Counted from the first letter of the stretch, positions 17,632 to 26,400 are shown. The stretch: 64,000 nt of DNA from Bradyrhizobium agreste (GCF_016031625.1 NZ_JACCHP010000011.1:310001-374000); one strand, 5' to 3'. Numbers and translations: made by a program. Notes: generated by a model from the letters alone, not told the origin.

Positions 17632-18353
17632 GCGAGCCATTGCATCACATCAGTAACGCGCTCGACCCGTCGCCGCTCGGGCAGCTCTGGTCGCGAGATC
17701 ATGATTACGGGAAGGCCCAGCCTGCGGGCCGCATCGATCTTCGCGCGGGCGCCGTCGCCGCCGGAATTGCGGGCAACGATCCAGGTGATGCCGCGTGTGC
17801 GCATCATCGCCAGCTCACTATGAAGCGTGAACGGTCCGCGCGACACGATCACATCGGCCGCGAAGGGCAGCGGCGCGTCGGGCGGATCGACGAAGCGCAG
17901 CGTGTAGGCGTGCTGCGGCTTCGTCGCGAAGGGCGCGATGTGCTGGCGGCCGATGGCGAGGAACACGTTTGCGGGGGCGTCCGGCAGTGCGGCGACGGCA
18001 GCGTTGACGTCCACCACCTCGATCCAGGTATCGTCGGACGCCTTGATCCAGGGCGCGCGCTCCAGCGCAATCAACGGCGTGTCCGTCTGCGTGCAGGCAT
18101 CGACCGCGTTGCGGCTCATCTCGGCCGCGAACGGATGCGTCGCGTCGATCACATGCGTGATGCCATCGCGGCGGATGTAGTCGGCCAGCCCGCTCACGCC
18201 GCCAAACCCGCCGATGCGGGTAGGCAGCGGCTGATCGGCCGGCGCGCGGGTGCGGCCGCCATAGGAATAGACGGCGTCGATGCCGGCGCGCGCGATCTCC
18301 GCGGCGAGCAGGCTCGCATCGGCCGTTCCGCCCAGAATGAGGGCGCGAATCAT
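17607..18353 (-). CDS. cobK: Precorrin-6A reductase CobK, inverted within the operon
   Basis: An NADPH-dependent reductase of precorrin-6A. The 248-residue protein starts MIRALILGGTADASLLA with the nucleotide-binding glycine motif and contains VIDATHPFAAEMSRNA, a hallmark of the family. It is encoded on the minus strand although its pathway neighbours cobJ and cobL are on the plus strand. Its ATG (18353-18351) overlaps the cobL ATG (18352-18354) within a CATG. Upstream AAGGG on the minus strand serves as a plausible ribosome site inside cobL. Confidence 0.95.
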   Translation of the reverse strand: MIRALILGGTADASLLAAEIARAGIDAVYSYGGRTRAPADQPLPTRIGGFGGVSGLADYIRRDGITHVIDATHPFAAEMSRNAVDACTQTDTPLIALERAPWIKASDDTWIEVVDVNAAVAALPDAPANVFLAIGRQHIAPFATKPQHAYTLRFVDPPDAPLPFAADVIVSRGPFTLHSELAMMRTRGITWIVARNSGGDGARAKIDAARRLGLPVIMISRPELPERRRVERVTDVMQWLAHSARLGA

Positions 18354-19545
18354 GAGTGAGCCCTTGTCTGATCCCTGGCTGACCATCATTGGTATCGGCG
18401 AAGATGGCCTTGCCGGGCTGTCGGAGGCAAGCCGAAAGGCGCTTGCCAGGGCCGAGACCGTGTTCGGCGGCGAGCGCCATCTTGCGCTTGCCGAGGTTGG
18501 CAGCCGCGGCCGTCCGTGGCCGGTGCCGTTCGATGCCAATGTCGTGCTGAGCTGCCGTGGAAGACCCACGGCCGTGCTCGCCTCGGGCGATCCGTTCTGG
18601 CATGGTGCTGGCGCAAGCCTCGCCGAGAAGCTCGGCAGCGATGAGTGGATCGCGCACCCTGCGCCGTCGACCTTCTCGCTCGCCGCCGCGCGCTTGGGCT
18701 GGCGACTGGAGGCTACGACATGCATCGGCCTCCATGCGGCGCCGTTCGAGCGTCTGGTGCCGCATCTAGCGCGAGGCGCCCGCATCATTTGTCTCCTGCG
18801 TGATGGCAAGGCAGCCGGTGATCTTGCGAGATGGCTGACCGAACGCGGATGGGGCGCCTCCCTCTTGTGGACGCTCGAGGCGCTAGGCGGGCCACGGGAA
18901 TACACTGACCAGCATCGCGCCGACCTGTTTGCCGAAGACATCGCTGGAGATCTTGTCGCTGTGGCGGTGCTGGCGATGGGAACGCAAGGCATCCCGCGCA
19001 GCTCGGGCCTGCCGGACGATCTCTTCGTCCATGACGGCCAGATCACCAAGCAGCCGGTCCGCGCACTGGCGCTCTCGACGCTGGCGCCGCGTCCAGGGGA
19101 GCGGCTGTGGGACATCGGCGCCGGATCGGGATCGATCTCCGTGGAGTGGGCGCTGTGTGGCGGGGCCGCGACTGCGGTCGAGGCGCGCGAGGATCGCGCC
19201 GCGAACATCCGCAAGAATGCAGCCGCCTTCGGTCTGGCGCATCGGATCGGCGTCATCGCAGGCACAGCGCCTGAAGCGCTGGCTGCGCTGGAGCCGCCGG
19301 ACGCCGTCTTCATCGGCGGCGGTCTCGATCGCGCGATGTTCGATGCGATCTGGTCGCGGCTCTCGCTGGGTGCGCGGCTGGTTGCACATTCAGTTACGCT
19401 GGAGACGGAAGCGTTGCTCGGCGAGCTGCACCAGCGCCACGGCGGCGAGCTGATGCGGGTCGAGATCGCGTATGCCGCCCCGCTTGGCCGCTATCGCTCA
19501 TGGGAGGCGGCACGCCCTGTGGTGCAATGGAGTGCGGTCCGATGA
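18352..19545 (+). CDS. cobL: Precorrin-6Y C5,15-methyltransferase (decarboxylating), CbiE-CbiT fusion
   Basis: It methylates C-5 and C-15 and decarboxylates the C-12 acetate. The 397-residue protein has an N-terminal CbiE-type methyltransferase (IIGIGEDGLAGLSEASR, to about residue 200) and a C-terminal CbiT-type domain with the cofactor motif DIGAGSGSISVEWAL. The start shares bases with the oppositely oriented cobK start. A GAGGG ribosome-like site lies inside cobK. Its stop overlaps cobE as ATGA. Confidence 0.95.
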   Translation: MSEPLSDPWLTIIGIGEDGLAGLSEASRKALARAETVFGGERHLALAEVGSRGRPWPVPFDANVVLSCRGRPTAVLASGDPFWHGAGASLAEKLGSDEWIAHPAPSTFSLAAARLGWRLEATTCIGLHAAPFERLVPHLARGARIICLLRDGKAAGDLARWLTERGWGASLLWTLEALGGPREYTDQHRADLFAEDIAGDLVAVAVLAMGTQGIPRSSGLPDDLFVHDGQITKQPVRALALSTLAPRPGERLWDIGAGSGSISVEWALCGGAATAVEAREDRAANIRKNAAAFGLAHRIGVIAGTAPEALAALEPPDAVFIGGGLDRAMFDAIWSRLSLGARLVAHSVTLETEALLGELHQRHGGELMRVEIAYAAPLGRYRSWEAARPVVQWSAVR

Positions 19546-19910
19546 AGGTCGCCGGGCTCGGATTCAAGAGGAACGCGACGCTGTCTTCGCTGCGCGAGGC
19601 GCTGCTGGCGGCCGGCGGCTCCGCAGATCTCACGGCGGTGGCTACGGTGAGCGACAAGGCGGACGCCGAGGTATTGAAGCAGCTCGCGCGCGAATGCGGG
19701 GTGCCGATCAAGGCTGTCCCGGCCGATGTTCTTGCGAAGGTCGATACGCCGACGCAGTCAAAGCTCGTCGCCGGGAAGTTCGGCACCGGTTCGGTCGCCG
19801 AAGCTGCGGCGCTCGCCGCGGCCGGTCCCGGCGCGCGGTTGATCGCAACACGGGTGGTCTCGCAGGATCGCACCGCGACCGCCGCGATCGCGGAAGGAGA
19901 CGGCGCATGA
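19542..19910 (+). CDS. cobE: CobE / CbiG C-terminal-domain cobalamin biosynthesis protein
   Basis: A 122-residue protein matching the CbiG C-terminal/CobE family: start MKVAGLGFKRNATLSSLREAL, then a SVAEAAALAAAGPGARLIATR segment. CobE is required for B12 synthesis in P. denitrificans, probably as a corrinoid-binding helper, but its precise role is not settled. It is coupled by 4-base overlaps to cobL upstream and cobM downstream. Confidence 0.88.
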   Translation: MKVAGLGFKRNATLSSLREALLAAGGSADLTAVATVSDKADAEVLKQLARECGVPIKAVPADVLAKVDTPTQSKLVAGKFGTGSVAEAAALAAAGPGARLIATRVVSQDRTATAAIAEGDGA

Positions 19911-20689
19911 CGGTGCATTTCATCGGCGCCGGGCCCGGCGCGCCGGATCTGCTGACGTTGCGGGGCCGCGATCTGATCTCGGCCTGTCCGGTCTGTCTCT
20001 ATGCCGGCTCGCTGGTGCCGGAGGGCGTGCTGGCGCATTGCCCGCCCGGTGCGCGGATCGTCAACACCGCGCCAATGTCGCTCGACGAGATCATCGCGGA
20101 GATCGCCGCCGCGCATGCGGACGGCCAGGACGTCGCGCGGCTGCATTCCGGCGACCTCTCGATCTGGTCGGCGATGGGCGAGCAGCTCCGCCGTTTGCGT
20201 GCGCTCGGTATTCCCTGCACCGTGACACCCGGCGTTCCCTCGTTCTCGGCTGCCGCAGCCGCGCTGGAAACCGAGCTGACTCTGCCCGGTCTTGCTCAGA
20301 CGGTTGTGCTGACGCGCACGCCGGGCCGCGCCAGCGCGATGCCCGAGGGCGAGAAGCTCGCCGCGTTCGCCGCGACCGGCGCGGTGCTCGCGATCCACCT
20401 CTCGATCCATCTGCTCGACCAGGTTGTCGCCGAGCTGACGCCGCATTACGGCGCGGATTGCCCGGTCGCAATCGTCTGGCGCGCGAGCTGGCCGGAGCAG
20501 CGCATCGTGCGCGCGACGCTGGCAACGCTCGATGCGGCCGTAGGTGGCGAGATGGAGCGCACGGCGCTGATCCTGGTCGGCAAGACGCTTGGCGCAGCAA
20601 ATTTCGACGAGAGCCGCCTCTATGCCGCCGATTATGACCGCCGCTACCGGCCCGTCGGCGCCGAGCCGCGCTTTCCGGAGGCGTCGTGA
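19907..20689 (+). CDS. cobM: Precorrin-4 C(11)-methyltransferase CobM
   Basis: It methylates C-11 of precorrin-4. The 260-residue protein begins VHFIGAGPGAPDLLTLRG and has RLHSGDLSIWSAMGEQ, the glycine/acidic motif typical of CobM/CbiF. The ATG at 19907 overlaps the cobE TGA. The end overlaps the cobB start. Confidence 0.95.
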   Translation: MTVHFIGAGPGAPDLLTLRGRDLISACPVCLYAGSLVPEGVLAHCPPGARIVNTAPMSLDEIIAEIAAAHADGQDVARLHSGDLSIWSAMGEQLRRLRALGIPCTVTPGVPSFSAAAAALETELTLPGLAQTVVLTRTPGRASAMPEGEKLAAFAATGAVLAIHLSIHLLDQVVAELTPHYGADCPVAIVWRASWPEQRIVRATLATLDAAVGGEMERTALILVGKTLGAANFDESRLYAADYDRRYRPVGAEPRFPEAS

Positions 20690-21999
20690 TGCCGGCGAGC
20701 CTCGTCATCTCCGCGCCGGCCTCCGGGGTCGGCAAGACCACCCTGACGCTGGCGCTCGCCCGCGCCTGGCGCCATCGCGGCTTGAATGTGCAATGCTTCA
20801 AGAGCGGCCCCGATTACATTGATCCTGCCTTCCACGCCGCGGCCACGGGGCGCGCCTCGGTCAACGTCGATAGCTGGGCGATGGATCACAACACCATCGG
20901 GCATCTCGTCAGCCGCGGGGCCGATGCCGATGTCGTGCTCGCCGAGGGATCGATGGGACTGTTCGACGGCGTCGCCGCGCGCGGTGTCTCCGGCACGGGA
21001 GCGACCGCCGACATCGCGGAGATGCTGGGCTGGCCGGTGGTTCTGGTGATCGATCCCTCCGGCCAGGCGCAGACTGCGGCAGCGATCGCCGCAGGCCTGC
21101 GCGATTACCGCGCCGGCGTGCGCCTCGCCGGCGTCGTGCTCAATCGCGTCGCCAGTCCGCGCCACGAGGATCTGGTGCGACGCGCGCTGCACGAGGCCGG
21201 CATCAAAGTGTTCGGCGCGCTGCCGCGCCACGCCGAGATCAGCCTGCCGAAGCGGCATCTTGGCCTCGTGCAGGCCGAGGAGCAGGCCGAGATCGGCAAG
21301 CTGATCGACGAGGCCGCGCGCTTTGTCGCCGAGCACGTCGATCTCGATGCGGTGCTCCACTCGGCAGGCAAATGGTCGCCGCAAGCTGCGGCGAGCGGCG
21401 TGAACGTGACGCCGCCGGGCCAGCGCATCGCGCTGGCCCGCGATGCGGCGTTCTCCTTCGTCTATCCGCATATGCTGGAGGCCTGGCGCGCGGCGGGCGC
21501 GGAGATCGTGCCGTTTTCGCCGCTGGCCGATGAAGCGCCCGATGCGAGCGCCGACGTGTGCTGGCTGCCGGGCGGCTATCCCGAGCTTCATGCCGGAAAG
21601 ATTGCGGCCAATGCGCGCTTTCGCAGCAGCCTGCGTGCTTTCGCCGAGACACGGCCCGTGCATGGCGAATGCGGAGGCTATATGGTGCTGGGCGCAGGCC
21701 TCACCGACGCCGACGGTATCCACCATGAAATGACGGGGCTGCTCGGCCTGGAGACCAGCTTTGCCAAGCGCCGCATGCACCTCGGTTATCGTCTTGCCGA
21801 ACTGGCTGCGCCGATGCCGGGGCATCGGCCTAGCGCGCGCCTGCGCGGCCACGAGTTTCACTATTCGACCATCCTCGCGCAACCTGATACGCCGCTCGCG
21901 GTCGTGCACGACGCCACCGGTGCGGTCATTGCCGAAACCGGCTCGCGCCGTGGCCACGCCACGGGCACGTTCTTCCATCTGATCGCGGAGGACCGGTGA
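20689..21999 (+). CDS. cobB: Hydrogenobyrinic acid a,c-diamide synthase CobB
   Basis: A glutamine- and ATP-dependent amidase for carboxylates a and c. The 436-residue protein has the P-loop APASGVGKTTLTLALA at the N terminus and a class-I glutaminase domain with HGECGGYMVLG (nucleophile Cys) and GHEFHYS (catalytic His region). ATG at 20689 overlaps the cobM stop as TGATG; a GTG one codon earlier is equally possible. Its product is the substrate of the CobN chelatase. Confidence 0.95.
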   Translation: MPASLVISAPASGVGKTTLTLALARAWRHRGLNVQCFKSGPDYIDPAFHAAATGRASVNVDSWAMDHNTIGHLVSRGADADVVLAEGSMGLFDGVAARGVSGTGATADIAEMLGWPVVLVIDPSGQAQTAAAIAAGLRDYRAGVRLAGVVLNRVASPRHEDLVRRALHEAGIKVFGALPRHAEISLPKRHLGLVQAEEQAEIGKLIDEAARFVAEHVDLDAVLHSAGKWSPQAAASGVNVTPPGQRIALARDAAFSFVYPHMLEAWRAAGAEIVPFSPLADEAPDASADVCWLPGGYPELHAGKIAANARFRSSLRAFAETRPVHGECGGYMVLGAGLTDADGIHHEMTGLLGLETSFAKRRMHLGYRLAELAAPMPGHRPSARLRGHEFHYSTILAQPDTPLAVVHDATGAVIAETGSRRGHATGTFFHLIAEDR

Positions 22000-22727
22000 G
22001 CGGTTTTGTCTCTTTCGTCTCCGCTGGCCCCGGCGATCCCGAGCTCCTCACGGTGAAGGGCGCCGCGCGGCTGCGCGAGGCCAACGTCGTGCTCTATGAC
22101 GATCTTGCCTCCGGTGCGATCCTCGATCTTGCGCGGCCCGGTGCCAATCTCGTCGCGGTGGGAAAGCGGGCCGGACGTCCTTCGACCAAGCAGCACCACG
22201 TCAACCGTCTCCTGGTCGACTATGCCGCAACCGGCGCGCGCGTGGTGCGGCTCAAGTCCGGCGACGCCGGAATTTTCGGCCGGCTCGAGGAGGAGATCGA
22301 GACGCTGCGCGAGGCCGGCATCGGCTACGAGATCATTCCCGGCGTCACATCTGCCTGTGTCGCCGCTGCCCAGGCCGGCATTCCCCTGACCCGCCGGCAT
22401 ACCTCCCGCCGGGTGCAGTTCATCACCGGTGCTGATGTCACCGGCGAGCTGCCGCCCAATCTGAATTGGGCGGCGCTGGCCGATCCCGAGGCCACGACCG
22501 TGGTCTATATGGGCCGGCGCACCTTTCCGGCGCTTGCCGCAAAATTGATCGCGCACGGCCTCGCCCCCAGCACCCCGGCGCTGTTCGCCGAATCTCTCGG
22601 GCGTCCCGACGAACGGCTGGTCCGCACCACGATTGCCGAGCTTGCCGAGCAGCTTGGGCGCGGCGGCGCCGCTTCCACCGCCGCCGTGATTCTGTTCGGC
22701 GCGCTGGCGGGAGAATATCCGGCATGA
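21996..22727 (+). CDS. cobA: Uroporphyrinogen-III C-methyltransferase CobA
   Basis: The enzyme that commits uroporphyrinogen III to corrinoids (and siroheme) by making precorrin-2. The 243-residue protein has VSAGPGDPELLTVKGA, the KSGDAGIFGRLEEEIE segment and VVYMGRRTFPALA. The start is GTG overlapping the cobB TGA (GTGA). It lacks the CysG dehydrogenase/ferrochelatase part, consistent with dedicated B12 synthesis. It ends the long coupled operon. Confidence 0.95.
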   Translation: MSGFVSFVSAGPGDPELLTVKGAARLREANVVLYDDLASGAILDLARPGANLVAVGKRAGRPSTKQHHVNRLLVDYAATGARVVRLKSGDAGIFGRLEEEIETLREAGIGYEIIPGVTSACVAAAQAGIPLTRRHTSRRVQFITGADVTGELPPNLNWAALADPEATTVVYMGRRTFPALAAKLIAHGLAPSTPALFAESLGRPDERLVRTTIAELAEQLGRGGAASTAAVILFGALAGEYPA

Positions 22728-22790
22728 GGGCTCCGGCAGCGGTTCGCCCCTTGACGCCCGCGATGCGAAAGGGGCACACAAGAGCGGCAT

Positions 22791-22985
22791 GGTGCTCGAG
22801 GCGGCGCAAAGCGCCGGAGCATAATCGGGAATGGGGATGGGCGGACCCAGTTGCGGCGCCCAAAACCCCAGCCGCCCCCGCGACTGTAAGCGGTGAGGGG
22901 CTCCGAACCGCCACTGGACCGCAAGGTCCGGGAAGGCCGGAGAACCCAGTGAACCGCGAGCCAGGAGACCGGCCGTGCACGTATT
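22791..22985 (+). promoter_or_regulatory. Cobalamin riboswitch upstream of the CbiM-like permease
   Basis: The aptamer elements are in order: AATCGGGAATGGGG, CAGCCGCCCCCGCGACTGTAAGC, GCCACTG, GGGAAGGC, and the B12 box AGCCAGGAGACCGGCC at 22959-22974. Just after it, GCCGTC (22995-23000) and GACGGC (23007-23012) form a perfect 6-base stem that abuts the ribosome site AGGAAGGA (23013-23020), suggesting control of translation initiation. It sits 300 bases after cobA, so it can also separate the two transcription units. Confidence 0.93.
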
Positions 22986-23028
22986 GAGGCCAAGGCCGTC
23001 GGGTGTGACGGCAGGAAGGAATTGAGCC

Positions 23029-23706
23029 ATGCATATCGAACCCGGGATCGTGACGGGCGCCAAGCTCGTGTTGAGTTACGCAACCGGCATCGCCGCAGGC
23101 GGCGTTGCCTTGAAGCTTGCGGTTGAGACCGTGCGCGAGCAAGGCGCCCGCTCGTTCGCGGCGCGCACGCTCGCCACCATGGGCCTCGTCTTCACCTTCT
23201 TCCAGGTCCTGCCGCATTTCCCGGTCGGAGTCTCCGAGGTGCACTTCATCCTGGGCTCGACCCTGTTCCTGCTGTTTGGTGCAGCGCCCGCGGCCTTCGG
23301 CCTCGCGTTCGGCCTCCTGCTCCAGGGCGTGTTGTTCGTGCCGACCGATCTGCCGCAATATGGCATGAACGTCACCACGCTCCTGGTGCCGCTGTTCGCG
23401 ATCCAGGCGCTGGCGAGCCGGATCATTCCGCGCAAGACGGCTTACGTCGATCTGCAATACCGCCAGGCGCTGGCGCTCTCGACCGCCTACCAGTCCGGCA
23501 TCGTCGCCTGGGTGGCGTTCTGGGCGCTCTACGGCTCCGGCTTCGGTGCGACCAACCTTGCCAACATCGCGGCCTTTGCCGGATCCTATGCGCTGGTGAT
23601 CGTGATCGAGCCGCTCGCCGATCTCGCCGTGCTGGCGCTGGCGAAGTCGCTGCGTGGCGTCACCGCGACCGGCCTCGTCACGCCGCGCCTGCACAACGCG
23701 GCCTGA
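23029..23706 (+). CDS. CbiM-like ECF-type permease (cobalt uptake substrate-binding component)
   Basis: A 225-residue membrane protein of the CbiM/NikM family, with about six hydrophobic segments. It begins MHIEPGIV; in characterised CbiM/NikM proteins the N-terminal Met-His contributes to metal binding. The riboswitch and B12 neighbours point to Co(II) uptake. No CbiN, CbiQ or CbiO gene is adjacent, so the energising module is missing here or encoded elsewhere. A strong AGGAAGGA ribosome site fixes the start. Confidence 0.85.
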   Translation: MHIEPGIVTGAKLVLSYATGIAAGGVALKLAVETVREQGARSFAARTLATMGLVFTFFQVLPHFPVGVSEVHFILGSTLFLLFGAAPAAFGLAFGLLLQGVLFVPTDLPQYGMNVTTLLVPLFAIQALASRIIPRKTAYVDLQYRQALALSTAYQSGIVAWVAFWALYGSGFGATNLANIAAFAGSYALVIVIEPLADLAVLALAKSLRGVTATGLVTPRLHNAA

Positions 23707-23719
23707 GAGACCAGCGAAC

Positions 23720-23740
23720 GGGCGGCCGCTACGGCCGCCC
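23720..23740 (+). terminator. Strong GC hairpin between the CbiM-like gene and cobF
   Basis: GGGCGGCCG and CGGCCGCCC form a perfect 9-base stem with a 3-base loop. There is no following T-run, so it may weaken or pause transcription into cobF or protect an mRNA end, rather than act as a classic intrinsic terminator. Confidence 0.5.
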
Positions 23741-23752
23741 CTCGCGCTCGCG

Positions 23753-24502
23753 ATGCTCACGCTCTCCCTGATAGGCATCGGTTGCGGCGATCCCGAGCAG
23801 CTCACGCGCGCCGCGACCCGCGCCATCAACGCGGCCGATCTCATCCTGATCCCGCGCAAGGGGACTGCGAAATCCGATCTCGCCGATCTCCGGCGAACGA
23901 TCTGCGCCGGCGTGCTCACCAACAAAACGACGCGCATTGTCGAATTCGATCTTCCCGTGCGTGACGCGACTGAGGCGGACTACCGCAAGGGCGTCGACGA
24001 ATGGCACGATGCCGTTGCCGCCACCTGGTCGCAGACCATTGCAAGCCATCTCGGCGGTGCGGGCAAGGTCGCGCTGCTGATCTGGGGCGATCCGTCGCTG
24101 TACGATTCCTCGCTGCGGATTGCGCGGCGGCTGAATCCGTTGCCGACTATCGAAGTCGTGCCCGGCATCACCTCGATCCAGGCGCTGTGCGCGGCGCATG
24201 CGCTGCCGCTCAACGACATCGGCGAGCCGTTCCTGGTCACGACGGGGCGGCGCTTGCGCGAGGGCGGCTGGCCGGCGGGTGTCGACACGGTCGTGGTGAT
24301 GCTCGACGGCGGCACGGCGTTCCAGTCGCTCGATCCGGCTGGGCTTCACATCTGGTGGGGCGCCTATCTCGGCATGCCCGATCAGATTCTCATGTCCGGC
24401 GCGCTGGCCGACATGGGCGCGCGCATTGCCGCCGCACGGCAGGACGCACGCGAGCGGCACGGCTGGATCATGGACAGCTACATCATCAAGCGCAGGCGTT
24501 GA
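23753..24502 (+). CDS. cobF: Precorrin-6A synthase (deacetylating) CobF
   Basis: It methylates C-1 with loss of the C-1 acetyl group, a step specific to the aerobic pathway. The 249-residue protein starts LTLSLIGIGCGDPEQLTRAA, contains LLIWGDPSLYDSSLRIA and DLILIPRKG, typical of CobF. It is separated from the main methyltransferase cluster and sits with the CbiM-like gene upstream and cobT 10 bases downstream. The ATG at 23753 is chosen by the conserved N terminus. Confidence 0.95.
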   Translation: MLTLSLIGIGCGDPEQLTRAATRAINAADLILIPRKGTAKSDLADLRRTICAGVLTNKTTRIVEFDLPVRDATEADYRKGVDEWHDAVAATWSQTIASHLGGAGKVALLIWGDPSLYDSSLRIARRLNPLPTIEVVPGITSIQALCAAHALPLNDIGEPFLVTTGRRLREGGWPAGVDTVVVMLDGGTAFQSLDPAGLHIWWGAYLGMPDQILMSGALADMGARIAAARQDARERHGWIMDSYIIKRRR

Positions 24503-24512
24503 GCGAGGCGGC

Positions 24513-25565
24513 ATGCTTCCCGAATGGGTTTATCAGAACTGCCCCAAGGTCTCCGCGGTTCATCGCGAGGCGGCCATTGCGCGGCAGGCGCAACTGACGA
24601 AGCCGACCGGCGCGCTCGGCCGGCTGGAGCAGCTCGCAATCGAGCTTGCGGGCTTGCAGGCGACCGAGCAGCCGCGCGCCGCGCTGGTGCCGATCATCAT
24701 CTTCGCGGGAGATCACGGCATCGTCGCGCAGGGCGTGTCGGCCTATCCGCAAGCCGTCACCATCGCGATGATGGCGAATTTTGCCTCCGGAGGCGCCGCG
24801 ATCTCGGTGCTTGCGCGCGAGCTGGGGTCAACCCTCGAGGTGGTCGACGCCGGCACGCTGGCCGAGGCGCAAATGGCGGGAATCGTCACTGACAAGCCAC
24901 GCAGCGGCACGCGCGACTTCAGTGTCGAGGCCGCGCTCACGCCCACGGAATTGGCCTTCGCCCTCGAGGCCGGGCAGCGCGCGGTGGTGCGCGCCGAGGC
25001 CGGTCGGCCTGATCTCTTGATCTTCGGCGAGATGGGGATCGGCAATACCACGACCTCGGCAGGGATTGCTGCGAGCCTGCTCGGCATCAGCGCCGACGAG
25101 ATTGCAGGCACCGGCACCGGGGTCGATGCGGCCGGCCGCGCGCACAAGGCGCGCGTGATCGATGCGGCGATTGCACGGCATGGCGTTGCGGGCGCGCCGC
25201 CCGACAAGATCCTGTGCGCGGTCGGCGGCCTCGAGATCGCGGCGATCTCGGGCGCGATCATCGCGGCTGCGCAACGCCGCATTCCCGTGCTGATCGACGG
25301 TTTCATCGTCTCGGTGGCGGCGCTGGCGGCGGCGCGCCTCAACCCGTCCTGCCAGCCGTTCCTGTTGCCCTCGCATCAATCGGCGGAGCAGGGACATCGG
25401 CTGGTGTTGCGCGCGCTGAACGTGCAGCCGCTGATCAGCCTCGATCTCAGGCTCGGCGAGGGATCGGGTGCCGCGATCGCGTTGCCGCTGGTGCGCTCGG
25501 CCTGCGCGCTCCACAATGGCATGGCGACGTTCGCGCAGGCCAACGTACCTGACAGACCTAGCTAA
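24513..25565 (+). CDS. cobT: Nicotinate-nucleotide--dimethylbenzimidazole phosphoribosyltransferase (CobU in P. denitrificans naming)
   Basis: It converts DMB, made by BluB, to alpha-ribazole phosphate. The 350-residue protein has KPTGALGRLEQLA, FAGDHGIVAQGVSAYP, GEMGIGNTTTSA and the C-terminal LRLGEGSGAA, whose Glu is the catalytic base in the family. The start at 24513 follows a GCGAGG-like ribosome site. Its last 8 bases overlap the convergent phosphatase gene. Confidence 0.96.
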   Translation: MLPEWVYQNCPKVSAVHREAAIARQAQLTKPTGALGRLEQLAIELAGLQATEQPRAALVPIIIFAGDHGIVAQGVSAYPQAVTIAMMANFASGGAAISVLARELGSTLEVVDAGTLAEAQMAGIVTDKPRSGTRDFSVEAALTPTELAFALEAGQRAVVRAEAGRPDLLIFGEMGIGNTTTSAGIAASLLGISADEIAGTGTGVDAAGRAHKARVIDAAIARHGVAGAPPDKILCAVGGLEIAAISGAIIAAAQRRIPVLIDGFIVSVAALAAARLNPSCQPFLLPSHQSAEQGHRLVLRALNVQPLISLDLRLGEGSGAAIALPLVRSACALHNGMATFAQANVPDRPS

Positions 25566-26142
25566 ATCGCTGATTCACGCAGACGACACGCCAGCCGCCC
25601 GCAAGCCGGTCGATCCGGGTCAGCGACAGCGGATCGATCACGAAGCGCAGCGCGGCTTCCGGCGTCAGGTCGAGCGCGATGCAGAGCACGGCGCGGATGG
25701 TCCCGGAATGGACGACCAGCGCCGCGGAGCCCGCGCCAATCTGCGACAGGCCCAGGCGGACGCGCGCGATCTGATCCGCAAAGCTTTCGCCGTTCGGCGG
25801 CCGTCCGTGCGCCGGATCGCGCCAGACCTGCGCATAGGCCTCGCCGCCGGTCGCGGCGAGCTCGTCATGCCGATGGCCGGTCCAGTCGCCGAAATCCTGT
25901 TCGCGGAATTCGCTGACTAGCTGCGGTTCGAGTCCCAGCGCGCGGGCCGTCTCGACCGTGCGACGCGACGGGCTGGCATAGCCGGCGACATCCGTGGGCA
26001 AGCGCTGCGTTAGAGCCGCCAATGCGCCGTGATCGCCGAGGTCGGCCCGCGCATCGGCTGCATGGATCGTCCCGGCCAGGCCCGCGACGGCCGCATGCCG
26101 TATCAACCAGAGGAAGGTCTCGCCTTCCATGCTCATCTCCAA
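25558..26142 (-). CDS. Histidine phosphatase family protein, probable alpha-ribazole phosphatase
   Basis: A 194-residue protein with the histidine-phosphatase start LWLIRHAAVAG (the catalytic RHG motif here reads RHA), SPSRRTVETARALG, EFREQDFGDWTG, and a second catalytic-site His in VVHSGTIRAVL. The B12 context suggests it removes phosphate from alpha-ribazole phosphate or cobalamin phosphate, as CobC does in Salmonella. It is convergent with cobT. The start could be the ATG at 26142 or one of those a few codons in. Confidence 0.82.
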   Translation of the reverse strand: MEMSMEGETFLWLIRHAAVAGLAGTIHAADARADLGDHGALAALTQRLPTDVAGYASPSRRTVETARALGLEPQLVSEFREQDFGDWTGHRHDELAATGGEAYAQVWRDPAHGRPPNGESFADQIARVRLGLSQIGAGSAALVVHSGTIRAVLCIALDLTPEAALRFVIDPLSLTRIDRLAGGWRVVCVNQRFS

Positions 26143-26182
26143 GGAAGTTGCTTGCTGTGGCTACAACGCCGCAACTGCCACA

Positions 26183-26211
26183 TTGACTCTGTCTTGGTGG
26201 TAATCCTAGAT
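26183..26211 (+). promoter_or_regulatory. Candidate sigma-70-type promoter for the third riboswitch
   Basis: TTGACT at 26183-26188 and CTAGAT at 26206-26211 are separated by 17 bases. The predicted transcript would start just before the aptamer. Also lies just upstream of the divergent phosphatase gene. Confidence 0.45.
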
Positions 26212-26400
26212 GCTCGCGACGGTTTTCCCGAGAGGGAATGAAAAGGGAATGCGGTGCGGGGAAAATTGTCCCCAATGCCGCGGCTGCCCCCGCAACTGTA
26301 AGCGGTGAATCCTTCGTCACGAGCCACTGGGTCCTCGGTCCCGGGAAGGCGACGAAGCGGTCATGACCCGCGAGCCAGGAGACCTGCCGTCAGCCGTGGT
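26212..26400 (+). promoter_or_regulatory. Cobalamin riboswitch upstream of the TonB-dependent receptor
   Basis: The core elements are present and canonical: GAGAGGGAATG, GCTGCCCCCGCAACTGTAAGCGG, GAGCCACTG, GGGAAGGC, and an unmodified B12 box AGCCAGGAGACCTGCC at 26373-26388. It should lower production of the outer-membrane receptor when adenosylcobalamin is abundant. Confidence 0.95.
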
